A stretch of 64,000 nt of DNA from Tepidamorphus sp. (GTDB taxonomy: Bacteria > Pseudomonadota > Alphaproteobacteria > Rhizobiales > Tepidamorphaceae). The stretch spans positions 1-64,000 of the forward strand of contig JANQKY010000045.1 of assembly GCA_028280885.1 (NCBI GenBank), read 5' to 3'. The position numbers and the translations under genes were made by a program. Below are positions 8,862 to 17,916 of the stretch, piece by piece. The notes under the pieces are model-generated. The model saw nothing but the letters and a program-made list of their open reading frames with translations. It had not been told where the DNA came from and searched no databases. The number at the start of each line of letters is the position of its first letter. Within the stretch, counting starts at the first letter, position 1.

Positions 8862-10040
8862 TCAGCCGCCCGCCGCGACCGGCTGGGCCTTTAGCGAAAG
8901 ACAGTCGCGCACGGCGGCGATCACGGTCTCGATCTCCTGCTCCGACATCGCCGGAAATAGCGGGATCGTCACCAGCGACCGGAAAACGTCCTCCGAAACC
9001 GGGAAATCCTCCGGTTTCAGGTCATACCTGTCCTTCCAGTAGGTCATCCGGTGCAGCGGCGCGTAGTGGACGCTGCAGCCGATGCTGCGCTCGGCGAGGC
9101 GGGCGATGAAGGCATCACGGTCGATCGGCGCGTCGGTTGACAGCCTGATCGGGAACAAGTGCCAGGAATGGCCGCCCTGTTCGCCACGCACCGGCAGGCG
9201 CAGGGGAAGATCGGCGAAGGCGTCGAGATAGCGTTCGGCGATCGCCTCGCGCTGATTGCGGAACAGATCGGTCTTGGTCAGTTGCTGAACGCCGACGGCG
9301 GCGGCCAGATCGGACAGGTTGTATTTGAAACCCGGCGCGACGATGTCGTAGCGCCAGCCCGAGCCAGGCTTGCGGAACCGGTCGAAGGCATCGCGATCGA
9401 TCCCGTGCAGCCGCATCACCCGCGCCCGCTCGGCGACCTCGCGCCGGGGCGTCACCAGCATGCCGCCCTCGCCCGTCGTGATCGTCTTGTTGGCGTAGAA
9501 GCTGTAGATCGTCGCGGCCGTTCCATGGGTGCCGATCAGCCGGCCGCCATACCGGGTCGGCAGGGCATGCGCCGCGTCCTCGACGATTTCGATGCCCCTG
9601 TCCGCGACCACCTTGGCGATCGCATCGAGATCACAGGACAGCCCGCCGAAATGGACCGGCATGACCGCCTTCGTCCGGTCCGTGATCGCATCGGCCAGCA
9701 AGCCGGGATCCATGCACAGGGTCGCCGGATCGACATCGACGAAGCGCACCTCGGCGCCGAGATAGCGCACGACCTCCGCGCTTGCCGTAAAGGTCAGGTC
9801 CGGAACGATGACCTCGTCGCCCGGCCCGATCCCGAGCGCTTCGAGCGCAAGATGCAGGCCCGCCGTTGCCGAATTGACGGCGACCGCCTCGACATCCGCG
9901 CCGAGATACTCGACGAGACCGGCCTCGAAGCGCCGCGCCCGGTCGCCGGTGGTCAGCCAGCCGCTGCGCAGAGTCGCGACCACCTCGGCGATTTCCTCCT
10001 CGCCGATCGACGGCCTGAAAAAGGGGACGGGTGTGTTCAT
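8862..10040 (-). CDS. DegT/DnrJ/EryC1/StrS family PLP-dependent sugar aminotransferase
   Basis: The 392-residue protein has the full family pattern. NSATAGLHLAL binds the cofactor phosphate, and EDAAHALPTRYGG contains the Asp that holds the pyridine nitrogen. The Schiff-base lysine is in SFYANKTITTGEGGM. The C-terminal small domain contains CSVHYAPLHRM. Such enzymes transaminate UDP-4-keto-6-deoxy sugars made by CapD/PglF/WbpM-type dehydratases, and such a dehydratase is encoded at 11738-13675. It is the first gene of a minus-strand unit and is divergent from the polymerase/ligase gene across 90 bases. PglE/WbpE-like activity is an inference; the exact sugar is unknown. Confidence 0.9.
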   Translation of the reverse strand: MNTPVPFFRPSIGEEEIAEVVATLRSGWLTTGDRARRFEAGLVEYLGADVEAVAVNSATAGLHLALEALGIGPGDEVIVPDLTFTASAEVVRYLGAEVRFVDVDPATLCMDPGLLADAITDRTKAVMPVHFGGLSCDLDAIAKVVADRGIEIVEDAAHALPTRYGGRLIGTHGTAATIYSFYANKTITTGEGGMLVTPRREVAERARVMRLHGIDRDAFDRFRKPGSGWRYDIVAPGFKYNLSDLAAAVGVQQLTKTDLFRNQREAIAERYLDAFADLPLRLPVRGEQGGHSWHLFPIRLSTDAPIDRDAFIARLAERSIGCSVHYAPLHRMTYWKDRYDLKPEDFPVSEDVFRSLVTIPLFPAMSEQEIETVIAAVRDCLSLKAQPVAAGG

Positions 10041-10130
10041 TGCAAAACCGGGTGCTCAATGCTGCACGGGTTGGCGGGAGGTGTACGCAAAGCGCACTTT
10101 CCGGCGTATCGATGGCACCGAATACGGCCA

Positions 10131-11630
10131 ATGTCCACCGATGACCACTTTTCCCGACGCCTTCGGCGTCTTATAAGCGCGGGTCTGATCGTAAACGCGG
10201 GTCTGGCCCGCACCGCCAGACACCTGCGAACCAGCTCCGACAAGGACAAGCCGACCGTGCGATTGATTTGGCGCCATCTCGTGCAAGACGCACAAGACCA
10301 ATGGGCGTCCTTCAGGGCATTCGCGCTGTCGGTTGGAACGCGATTCTTCGCGGACGCAACGCTGTTCATCCTGCTGATCGTAGCCCCGGTCGTCGTCGTC
10401 TATTCGAGCCGGGCGCTCCCCGTCATCCTGCTGTTCGCGCTGCTCTTCGTCGTGCTCTATGGCGTGACCTACTCCTTCGAGGGCCGCGGCCCGTCGATCG
10501 CCAGGGGCACGCTGATCGCGCTCAATCCCCTGACCCTGCCCTACTGGGCGCTCGCGCTTCTGGCGATGATCCTCTATGGCGGGCTGACCGCGTTCTGGGC
10601 GATCAAGCCGGAACCGGCGGCGATCCAGGCGCTCAAGATGTGGGCGACCTTCGTCGTCGTCGTCGTCCTCCTGCGGCTGATGCCGCCGCTCGACCGGGAG
10701 CGATTGCGCTATACGGCGCCCTTCGGCATCGCGCTTGCCGCCGCGATCCTGATTGCCGAACTCGCCACATCCGGCCTGCTGCGACCGCTGATCTACGGCA
10801 ACAACCCGGCCTATCTAAACCGCTCGGTCGTCACCGTCAGCGTTTTGATGTGGCCGGCGCTGGCGCTGACCACGGGACGCTTCGCCACCGCCCAGAAGAT
10901 CGGCGTCGTGCTGCTCGTCGCCGCCGCCGTCATCGTCTCCTCCAGCCTGTCCTCGCTGATCGGCCTTTGCGCCGGCCTGATCGTCATGGGACTTGCCTTC
11001 CTCTCCACCCGGCTTGCCACCATCGGCGTCGTCATCGTCACCGCCGCCACCTTCCTGGCGATGCCGCTTGCCGCCAAGATCATCACCGAATTCGCCTTCC
11101 AGACCGGCGTCGACACGATGGTCGACCTCAGCAGCGAACGGCGGCTGGAAATCTGGAAGGCTTTCTCGCAGGCCGCACTCGAACATCCGATCATCGGCTG
11201 GGGGCTCGAGGCGTCGCGTTTCTTCGGCGTCCGGCAATTGCCCGGCCTCGACTGGAAACTCGGTCCAGTCCATCACCCGCACAACCCGATGCTGCAGGTC
11301 TGGGTCGAACTGGGCGCGATCGGGGTCGTGCTCGCCGTCATCGCGATCATCGGCGTCGTCCTGTCGATCGCCCACATGCCCGCCCGCCGGCGTCCCTTCG
11401 CCTATGGCGCCGCCGCCGCCGCCCTGACGATCGGCATGGTCAGCCACGGCGCCTGGCAGTCCTGGTGGACGAGCCTGCTGATGCTCCTCGTGCCGTTGTT
11501 CAACATCCGCGAGGACTATCCCTCCGACAGACCGGTTCAGCCCGTCGAGGCGGACACCCCGCAGACGGCTGCGGGCGACGCTGAGGAACCACCCGGAAAT
11601 CCGGCGGCTCCGGAACTCGAATCGGCGTAG
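10131..11630 (+). CDS. O-antigen polymerase/ligase family membrane protein (Wzy_C domain)
   Basis: The 499-residue protein has about ten to twelve hydrophobic segments from residue 80 on. The Wzy_C region in the last third has SSERRLEIWKAFSQAALEHP and GPVHHPHNPMLQVWVELG. The HPHN motif on the large periplasmic loop is characteristic of O-antigen polymerases and ligases. The role would be polymerisation of repeat units or their transfer to an acceptor. The start is taken as ATG 10131; a GTG at 10257 would remove 42 polar residues and is also possible. A Pro/Glu-rich cytosolic tail ends the protein. Wzy and WaaL cannot be separated from sequence alone. Confidence 0.82.
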   Translation: MSTDDHFSRRLRRLISAGLIVNAGLARTARHLRTSSDKDKPTVRLIWRHLVQDAQDQWASFRAFALSVGTRFFADATLFILLIVAPVVVVYSSRALPVILLFALLFVVLYGVTYSFEGRGPSIARGTLIALNPLTLPYWALALLAMILYGGLTAFWAIKPEPAAIQALKMWATFVVVVVLLRLMPPLDRERLRYTAPFGIALAAAILIAELATSGLLRPLIYGNNPAYLNRSVVTVSVLMWPALALTTGRFATAQKIGVVLLVAAAVIVSSSLSSLIGLCAGLIVMGLAFLSTRLATIGVVIVTAATFLAMPLAAKIITEFAFQTGVDTMVDLSSERRLEIWKAFSQAALEHPIIGWGLEASRFFGVRQLPGLDWKLGPVHHPHNPMLQVWVELGAIGVVLAVIAIIGVVLSIAHMPARRRPFAYGAAAAALTIGMVSHGAWQSWWTSLLMLLVPLFNIREDYPSDRPVQPVEADTPQTAAGDAEEPPGNPAAPELESA

Positions 11631-11643
11631 GCCGGTCCCGGTA

Positions 11644-11655
11644 CACAATATTGTG
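11644..11655. promoter_or_regulatory. Perfect 12-base palindrome upstream of the CapD/WbpM-type gene
   Basis: CACAATATTGTG is a perfect dyad in an otherwise GC-rich spacer, 83 bases before the ATG of the downstream dehydratase gene and 14 bases after the previous stop codon. Its position and AT-rich core suit a regulator-binding site. No cognate factor can be named from the sequence. Confidence 0.35.
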
Positions 11656-11737
11656 GTTGGATAGCCGCGCCTTAGGGTGTAAGGACAGCCCCTATCCGGA
11701 GAGTCAGACGACCCGTTACTCAAACGCACGGAATTGA

Positions 11738-13675
11738 ATGCGTTTCGCCCCGAGCCCGTTAACCCCGAAACGGCTTGCCGCCTTCGCTCACGACATCTTC
11801 ATGACGGCGGCGTCGATCGTCATCGGGTACTATATCCGTTTCGGAACGGACGCGTTCACCTACCGCGCCGACGAAATGACCACCCTGATCGCGGTGGTGC
11901 TGCCATTCGCGGCGGTGGCCTATTGGATGTTCGGCCTGTATGCGGGCATCTGGCGGTTCGCCTCGATCCCCGATCTCGTCAACATCGTCAAGGCCGTCAC
12001 CTCGGTCACGGTGTTCCTGGTCTTCATCGACTTCGCCTCGCGCGGCGCGATCGTGGTGCCGCGCACCGTCGTGTTCACCGACTGGTTCATCCTGACCGCG
12101 CTGCTCGGCGGCCCGCGCCTGCTCTACCGGGTCTATCGCGACCGGCGGCTATTGAAACGCGGCCACCGGACCGGCCGCACCGCCATTCCCGTGCTGATCG
12201 CCGGGTCCGGCAACGAGGCGGAAATCATCATCCGCTCGCTGGAAACCAACGGCTCGGACCTTTTGACCCCGGTCGGCATGATCTCGACCAAGAAGGCGCA
12301 TATCGGCCAGCGCATCCGCAACGTGCCGGTGCTCGGCGATTCGGCCGATCTTGAGCGGGTCGTCCAGCGGCTCGCCCAGCGCGGCCAGTCGCCGCGCCGG
12401 CTGATCCTCACCAACGAGGCGCTGACCAAGGAACCGGATATCGAGACGCTGATCGTCCAGGCCCGCAAGCTGGGCCTGAGCGTCGAGCGGCTGCTGCGCC
12501 CGGCGATGACCGGCGCCGACGGCGACGGCCGGCTCAAGCTCGCGCCGATCCATATCGAAGACCTGCTCGGCCGCTCGACCCGCGAGCTCGACTACACGAT
12601 CATCCGCAGGCTGATCGACGGGCAACGCGTGCTCGTCACCGGCGGCGGCGGCACGATCGGCAGCGAATTGTGCCGCCAGATCGCCTCGATGAGCTGCCGG
12701 CGCCTGCTGATCGTCGAAAATTCGGAATTCGCGCTCTACGGCATCACCAAGGACCTGAACCGCGATTTCCCCGGCGTGCCGGTCGAGGGCCGGCTGTGCG
12801 ACGTGCGCGACCGGCGCAAGATCACCGCGCTGGTCGAGCAGTTCAAGCCCGACATCGTCTTCCATGCAGCCGCCCTCAAGCACGTGCCGATCGTCGAACG
12901 CCATATCGCCGAAGGCATCCTGACCAACACGATCGGCACCGTGAATGTCGCCGATGCCACCCGCAAGGCCGGCGCCAAGGCGATGGTGATGATCTCCACC
13001 GACAAGGCGGTCCAGCCGATCTCGGTGATGGGCGCGACCAAGCGGGCGGCCGAAAGCTATTGCGAGGCGCTCGACGCCTTGAGCCATGCGGCGAACAACC
13101 GGGCGAACGGCAACGGCAACGGCAGCCGCGAGACCCGCTTCATGTCCGTGCGCTTCGGCAACGTGCTCGGCTCCAGCGGATCGGTCGTGCCGCTGTTTCA
13201 GGAACAGCTCGAACAGGGCGGCCCGATCACGGTCACCCATCCCGACATGAACCGCTATTTCATGACCATCAAGGAGGCGGTGAGCCTCGTCCTGATGGCC
13301 TCGGCGCTCGGTGTCTCCTCGCGCGACCGGATCTCGATCTTCGTGCTCGACATGGGCGAGCCGGTGCGCATTGTCGATCTCGCCGAACGGATGATCCGGC
13401 TCGCAGGCCTCGAACCCGGCCAGGATATCGGCATCGAGTTCACCGGCGTGCGCGAGGGCGAGAAGCTCAACGAGGAATTGTTCGACGCAAGCGAGCCGCT
13501 GCACGCGACCGAGCTGGAGGGCATCCTGTCGGCCGAGCCGCGCAGCTTCGTCCCCGACGTGCTGATCGACAAGTTCAAGACCCTGCAGTCCACCGCCAAG
13601 GACGGCGACGAGGACGCGATGCAGGCCCGTCTGGCCGCCCTCGTCCCCGAATACACCCCGCAGCGGCCGAACTGA
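11738..13675 (+). CDS. Membrane-bound nucleoside-diphosphate sugar 4,6-dehydratase (CapD/WbpM/PglF family)
   Basis: The 645-residue protein begins with about four transmembrane helices (residues 15-130). A CoA-binding-like Rossmann domain follows (VLIAGSGNEAE near 150). The catalytic SDR domain then starts at VLVTGGGGTIGSELCRQ (about residue 300). Catalytic features include STDKAVQPISVMGATKRAAE, the Met/Lys form of the retaining dehydratases. Likely reaction: UDP-GlcNAc to UDP-4-keto-6-deoxy-GlcNAc, feeding the DegT-type aminotransferase at 8862-10040. An NGNGNG insertion near residue 457 is encoded by three AACGGC hexamers (13106-13123), an expansion not usual for the family. Co-transcription with the upstream polymerase/ligase is possible but the 107-base gap contains a palindrome. 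Confidence 0.9.
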   Translation: MRFAPSPLTPKRLAAFAHDIFMTAASIVIGYYIRFGTDAFTYRADEMTTLIAVVLPFAAVAYWMFGLYAGIWRFASIPDLVNIVKAVTSVTVFLVFIDFASRGAIVVPRTVVFTDWFILTALLGGPRLLYRVYRDRRLLKRGHRTGRTAIPVLIAGSGNEAEIIIRSLETNGSDLLTPVGMISTKKAHIGQRIRNVPVLGDSADLERVVQRLAQRGQSPRRLILTNEALTKEPDIETLIVQARKLGLSVERLLRPAMTGADGDGRLKLAPIHIEDLLGRSTRELDYTIIRRLIDGQRVLVTGGGGTIGSELCRQIASMSCRRLLIVENSEFALYGITKDLNRDFPGVPVEGRLCDVRDRRKITALVEQFKPDIVFHAAALKHVPIVERHIAEGILTNTIGTVNVADATRKAGAKAMVMISTDKAVQPISVMGATKRAAESYCEALDALSHAANNRANGNGNGSRETRFMSVRFGNVLGSSGSVVPLFQEQLEQGGPITVTHPDMNRYFMTIKEAVSLVLMASALGVSSRDRISIFVLDMGEPVRIVDLAERMIRLAGLEPGQDIGIEFTGVREGEKLNEELFDASEPLHATELEGILSAEPRSFVPDVLIDKFKTLQSTAKDGDEDAMQARLAALVPEYTPQRPN

Positions 13676-13786
13676 GTCTGGCTCCCCACCATCACATTCA
13701 CGATTCCGGCACGGATTGGTGCTATCCGGACGTAGCGAAATCGCGCGTTAGCGAATTCGTGTGATCGGTGCTATTCGAAATCAGCT

Positions 13787-14563
13787 ATGCCGCAGAACAG
13801 CTTCAATACCATCGCCTTTCTGGCAAGCCCCCATCCGGAGGCCGAGGCCGCCCGCCGGCGGCTCGAGGCCTGCTATGCCGGTGTCGCGCCCGATCAGGCC
13901 GACGTTATCGTCGCGCTCGGCGGCGACGGCTTCATGCTCCAGGTGCTGCATCGGTTCATGAACACCGGCAAGCCGATCTACGGCATGAATCGCGGCTCCG
14001 TCGGCTTCCTGATGAACGAATATGCCGAAGCGGGCCTGGCCGAGCGCCTGGCACTTGCCGAGAACACCATCATCCACCCCCTCTCGATGCTCGCCACCGA
14101 CAGCGCCGGACAGGACCACCGGGCGCTTGCGATCAACGAGGTGTCGCTGCTGCGTCAGCACCATCAGGCCGCCAAGCTGCGGGTCCTGATCGACGGCAAG
14201 GTGCGCATGGAGGAACTGATCTGCGACGGCATCCTGGTGGCGACGCCGGCGGGCTCGACGGCCTATAACCTGTCCGCCCACGGCCCGATCATCCCGATCA
14301 GCTCGCCGCTGCTCGCGCTGACGCCGATCAGCCCGTTCCGCCCGCGCCGCTGGCGCGGCGCGCTTCTGCCCAACGCCGCGAAGATCGACATCGATATCCT
14401 GGAGGCCGACAAGCGGCCGGTCAGCGCGGTCGCCGACCACGACGAGATCCGCAACGTGGTCCGCGTCCATGTCGAGGAGGCGACCGGCGCGGAGGCGCTG
14501 ATGCTGTTCGACCCCGGCCACAGCCTCGACGAGCGTATCCTGACCGAGCAGTTCGGCTACTAG
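13787..14563 (+). CDS. nadK: NAD kinase
   Basis: The 258-residue protein is a single-domain bacterial NAD kinase. It has the nucleotide-binding [10 protein letters not shown] motif near residue 42, the NEVSLLR motif with the Asn-Glu pair contacting NAD, and the glycine/threonine motif [17 protein letters not shown]. It phosphorylates NAD to NADP in the cytosol, usually with ATP or polyphosphate. The ATG at 13787 gives the length usual for alphaproteobacterial NadK (about 255). It lies 111 bases after the dehydratase gene in a new context and is probably transcribed separately. Confidence 0.93.
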   Translation: MPQNSFNTIAFLASPHPEAEAARRRLEACYAGVAPDQADVIVALGGDGFMLQVLHRFMNTGKPIYGMNRGSVGFLMNEYAEAGLAERLALAENTIIHPLSMLATDSAGQDHRALAINEVSLLRQHHQAAKLRVLIDGKVRMEELICDGILVATPAGSTAYNLSAHGPIIPISSPLLALTPISPFRPRRWRGALLPNAAKIDIDILEADKRPVSAVADHDEIRNVVRVHVEEATGAEALMLFDPGHSLDERILTEQFGY

Positions 14564-15199
14564 CGCCTGTCCGACGCCAGCCGCAGGGCAAAGGAACACG
14601 CTCTCTACGGTGCCATCCCCGGGCGGAAGGGACGTGGGTCCGCATGCCTTTCGCTTGGCCGGCACAACGGAGGATTGCACCGCCTCACACTCCGCTGTCA
14701 TTGCCGGGCTTGTCCCGGCAATCCATGAACACAGGGGCCAGCGCCCATTCTAACGGCGGTGGTCATGGATCCATGAAGAATGTCCGGGGATGACGGCTGA
14801 ACGGGTTGCAGCGGGGCGCATTCCCCTCCCTCGTCATCCCGGAAGTCGTTTAAGCGACTATCCGGGATCGGGGAACCCGGGCGCCCGCTGGTGTTTTTCA
14901 TCGATGGATCGGTGGCTCCCCGATCCCGGATCAGCCTTCGGCTGTCCGGGATGACGATTGACAGGCAGCGACCTCGTCTCCCAACCGTGGTGTTTGTCGG
15001 CCCCGTCCCCACTGAACCGGACAGGAGTGGGACAAGCCCGGCAATGACACGGAGGGGAAATGGCAGGCCATGCCAAGGCACCGCTTCCATCGAGGAAAAC
15101 AGAGTTGTTGGCGTCCGAAGAGGTGGTCAGACCGCATGCCAAAGCCTGCCGTCGCTAACCCAAACAGTAGTGGGCCCCGTCCCGCAATCCCCTCGTCGA
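14564..15199. repeat. Gene-free 636-base interval with palindromic repeat elements
   Basis: I see no gene here. At 14697-14790 is a copy of the element beginning TCATTGCCGGGCTTGTCCCG and continuing into an ATCCATGAACACA-type segment. At 14827-14956 is a roughly 130-base element flanked by CTCGTCATCCCGG and CCGGGATGACG, that is, inverted ends around diverged palindromes. At about 15029-15060 a fragment of the first element (GACAAGCCCGGCAATGACA) recurs inverted. The same elements occur at 26088-26510 and in part at 49430-49480, so these are dispersed multi-copy intergenic repeats. Confidence 0.8.
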
Positions 15200-15856
15200 T
15201 CAGCGCTGTTTGCCAAGCGCCTGCGCCAGCTTGACGATTTCCTTGACCAGCGCGTCCACCTCGCCGGCCGCAAGGCTCGACGGCTGCGTCTCCGACACGG
15301 TCCGGCCCTCGCCCATCGCCGCAGCGAAGGCGACCCGGTTGCCGAGCGTGGTCTTCGCCACCCGGTGGCCGAGCTGGTCCATCCGGCCGAGCATCTCGGC
15401 CGTCAGCGACGCCCGCTTGAGCGCCCGGTTGACGACCAGCAGGCCCTCGGCATCCTCCTTGGCGATCAGCTCCAGCGTCGGGTCGGTCGCCCACAGATCG
15501 ACCGGGGTCGGCTGAACGGGCACCAGGACGAGGTCGGCGGCCTCGATCGCCGGCCGTGCTTCCAGATCCGATTTCGGCGGGGTGTCGACGACCACGAAAC
15601 CATGGTCCCGCTTCAGGCCGCGCGCTTCGCGGCGCGCGCCCCAGCCCGAGGCGGTTTTGAAGGTGAGGCCGGCATTCTCCTCGCCGAACGTCCGCTCGCG
15701 GGCCTCGAACCATTCCCCCAGACTGCCCTGCGGATCGGTGTCGAGCAGCGCCACGGCATGGCGCTTGCGCATCAGCGCCACGGCCAGATGCGCCGCCAGC
15801 GTCGTCTTGCCCGATCCACCCTTCTGCTGGGCGAGCGTCAATATGGTTCCGGCCAT
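15200..15856 (-). CDS. ParA/MinD-family ATPase (orphan)
   Basis: The 218-residue protein is a small ParA-type P-loop ATPase. It has the deviant Walker A KGGSGKTT with the signature lysine, DTDPQGS, the VVDTPP Walker B-like segment and the VPVQPTPVD switch region. The ATG at 15856 is preferred over the adjacent in-frame GTG at 15859. Family members position or partition cellular cargo. The lack of a ParB gene or parS-like array nearby means this is probably an orphan ParA rather than the chromosome segregation ParA. It is flanked by the repeat-rich interval downstream and an empty 224-base spacer upstream. Confidence 0.85.
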   Translation of the reverse strand: MAGTILTLAQQKGGSGKTTLAAHLAVALMRKRHAVALLDTDPQGSLGEWFEARERTFGEENAGLTFKTASGWGARREARGLKRDHGFVVVDTPPKSDLEARPAIEAADLVLVPVQPTPVDLWATDPTLELIAKEDAEGLLVVNRALKRASLTAEMLGRMDQLGHRVAKTTLGNRVAFAAAMGEGRTVSETQPSSLAAGEVDALVKEIVKLAQALGKQR

Positions 15857-16082
15857 CACGATCCCGCGCCTGCTATCCCCGCGTTAACCATTGTCTGATG
15901 ATGACCGTCGCACTGGCCGTTGTGCATTGCAACAAGAATGTCGGGCAACAGTCCGTAACGGCAGCAAGGTGTGGGAATCCGGCATTGCCTGTTTGCCGGG
16001 TCGCCGGATAAGCCGATAATCATTCGAACCGATCCACGTGCCGACGCAGCGAATCGGAGTCGTTGGCCGGGAAGGAAGCGAC

Positions 16083-16970
16083 ATGACGAGCGTGCTGATC
16101 GAGGTTGTCAACGTGATCCTGCCGATCGTGCTTTGCGCGCTGATCGGCTACGGTTTCGCGGTGGCAAGGATTCCCTTTGACCGCAAGTTCGTCGGCTCGC
16201 TGGTCTCCAAGGTCGGATATCCAGCCCTCATCCTGTCGCATCTGTCGGGCGAACATATCGCTTTTTCCGAGTTCGTCGAGCTGTTTGGCGCTTCCCTCCT
16301 GTTTGTCGCCTTGTGCGGCGTGGTGGCGTTTCCCTTCCTGTTCGTCATGAAGCTGCCGCGACGGGCCTTTCTCGCCCCGATGATGCTCAACAATGTCGGC
16401 AATATCGGCCTTCCCGTCGTGGCGCTTGCCTTCGGCGATTCCGGACTGGCCTACGCCCTGGCCTTTCTGATCGTGGTAATCGTCGGCATCTTCACCATCG
16501 GCCTGTGGCTGCCGATGGGCAGTATCCGCTTCGGCGAAATCCTGCGCCAGCCGGTGATCTACGCCGTTCCCGTGGCGCTTGTCCTGCTTGCCACCGATAC
16601 CAGGATGCCGGGGCCGATCGGCAGCACGGTCGAGATCCTCGGCGGGCTGGCGATCCCGCTGATGCTGCTGACGCTGGGCAACACGCTGGCGACGCTCAAG
16701 GTCGGCGATCTCCGGCTCGGCCTGGGACTCACCGTCTTTCACACCGCAATGGTCGCGGCCCTTGCCGTCCTGATCGTACAGATCTTCGGATTGACCGGAA
16801 CGGGGCGCGGCACCTTCATCGTGCTGTGCCTTATGCCGGTCTCGGTCGCGGTCTATCTCGGTGTCGAGCTCTACGACCCCGACGACGCGACCGCGGTCGC
16901 CGGCTTCATCATGATCTCGACGCTTTCGACCATTCTCGTCCTGCCGCTGGTGCTGGCCTACTGGGTCTGA
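16083..16970 (+). CDS. AEC family transporter (auxin efflux carrier-like permease)
   Basis: The 295-residue protein has ten predicted hydrophobic helices, starting ILPIVLCALIGYGFAVA. It shows the inverted-repeat layout of AEC/malonate permease-type transporters, with NNVGNIGLPVVALAFGD in the middle. The start is ATG 16083, preceded by GGAAG; the frame also extends to 16038 without hydrophobic character. The substrate is unknown; characterised bacterial members export or import organic acids. Its last 62 bases overlap the 3' end of the convergent zinc-ribbon gene. Confidence 0.85.
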   Translation: MTSVLIEVVNVILPIVLCALIGYGFAVARIPFDRKFVGSLVSKVGYPALILSHLSGEHIAFSEFVELFGASLLFVALCGVVAFPFLFVMKLPRRAFLAPMMLNNVGNIGLPVVALAFGDSGLAYALAFLIVVIVGIFTIGLWLPMGSIRFGEILRQPVIYAVPVALVLLATDTRMPGPIGSTVEILGGLAIPLMLLTLGNTLATLKVGDLRLGLGLTVFHTAMVAALAVLIVQIFGLTGTGRGTFIVLCLMPVSVAVYLGVELYDPDDATAVAGFIMISTLSTILVLPLVLAYWV

Positions 16971-17532
16971 GCGGCTTTCGGCCGCCGGCGCCCGCTTCCG
17001 ACTGGCGCCGGGCATGGGTCATGAGCGCGCCGAGAAAGGCCAGATGCCGTTCGATTTCGCTGGTCTCGCGCTCAAACAGCAGGGCCGCGTCGATGCCGGG
17101 CGCGCTGTGGCCGGCCTGCCGGTCGACGTTTCGGGCAGCGTCCTGCTTCGCCCGCCGGTAGTCCCGGCCGATCGCCTCGATCACCGACTGGCTGCGGGCC
17201 GGCGCTTCGGGTTGCAGGGTATCGAGGTCGGCAATCCACTCCGCGACCCGATCGTCCGGGAAAAGATGGCTGCCCTGAAGCGTGTAGATCAGGACCTGCG
17301 TCTCCGCATAGACGTCGTCCTCGATGCTGGGCGGCGCGGTAAGAGCCGTCCGGCAAACCGAAAATCCGGACAGGCCCGTACCGGCGCAGGCCGGACAGGC
17401 AAGGCCCGAAACCCGGCCGCCATTCGCCATTTCGCCATCGCAATCCTGCCGAACGTCGCCGACTGGCCTGTCGTTCGACCCGGAGGGACCATCGGACGTG
17501 AAGCCCGATCCCTCGCATACTCCACACGGCAT
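16909..17532 (-). CDS. Hypothetical protein with DnaJ-like CxxCxGxG zinc-ribbon motifs
   Basis: I do not recognise a named family for the full 207 residues. The N-terminus has MPCGVCEGSGF and later CPACAGTGLSG. These are two CxxCxGxG repeats like those of the DnaJ zinc-finger domain, and they support this strand as the coding one. The rest is charged and helical without obvious motifs. The start chosen is ATG 17532 with GGAG just upstream; ATG 17580 would add 16 residues. The 3' end overlaps the AEC transporter gene by 62 bases in opposite orientation, so the C-terminus could be an artefact of a late stop. Confidence 0.5.
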   Translation of the reverse strand: MPCGVCEGSGFTSDGPSGSNDRPVGDVRQDCDGEMANGGRVSGLACPACAGTGLSGFSVCRTALTAPPSIEDDVYAETQVLIYTLQGSHLFPDDRVAEWIADLDTLQPEAPARSQSVIEAIGRDYRRAKQDAARNVDRQAGHSAPGIDAALLFERETSEIERHLAFLGALMTHARRQSEAGAGGRKPLRPSRPAPAAGREWSKASRS

Positions 17533-17577
17533 CAACTCCAGCCCCTGACCTGAGTGGCCCGTATGCGCCTGTCCGTC

Positions 17578-17616
17578 CATACCCGGTCGCCATGCCCGGT
17601 CGCCATGCCCGGTCGA
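17578..17616 (+). repeat. 13-base tandem repeat, three copies
   Basis: The unit CATRCCCGGTCGC occurs three times head to tail with one or two substitutions. It lies just upstream of the zinc-ribbon gene. The surrounding interval 17581-17916 (336 bases) contains no gene I can support. It is one of several short tandem repeats in the window. Confidence 0.75.
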
Positions 17617-17916
17617 CTGGGCCTGTTCGCCGAGGTCTACCCGACCGCTCGCCGTTCAGCCCCGACGGCGCGCGATCAAACCCAGGCGTGTATGGCGTAT
17701 CGAGGCGCAATGAATAGTTTAGGCGGCTCCGTTCTGGAAGTCCATCGGTGTGCGTCCGTCAATCCGGACCCAAGGGCAAGCGATAAACCGCCTGCTCAAA
17801 ATCGCTTAACCTCAATGACCAACGATTGAGCCCGTCGGGTCCTAACAAACCGCTAACGGTTCGGGTGCCGGCGGTCGTATCGCCATAGCGCTCGCGCCGC
17901 GATCCAGCCGGCTTGA

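Noticed and set aside
17014..17553. 179-codon plus-strand frame opposite the zinc-ribbon gene
   Set aside because: It is Arg/Gly-rich with no motif, while the opposite strand encodes two CxxCxGxG motifs; treated as a shadow.
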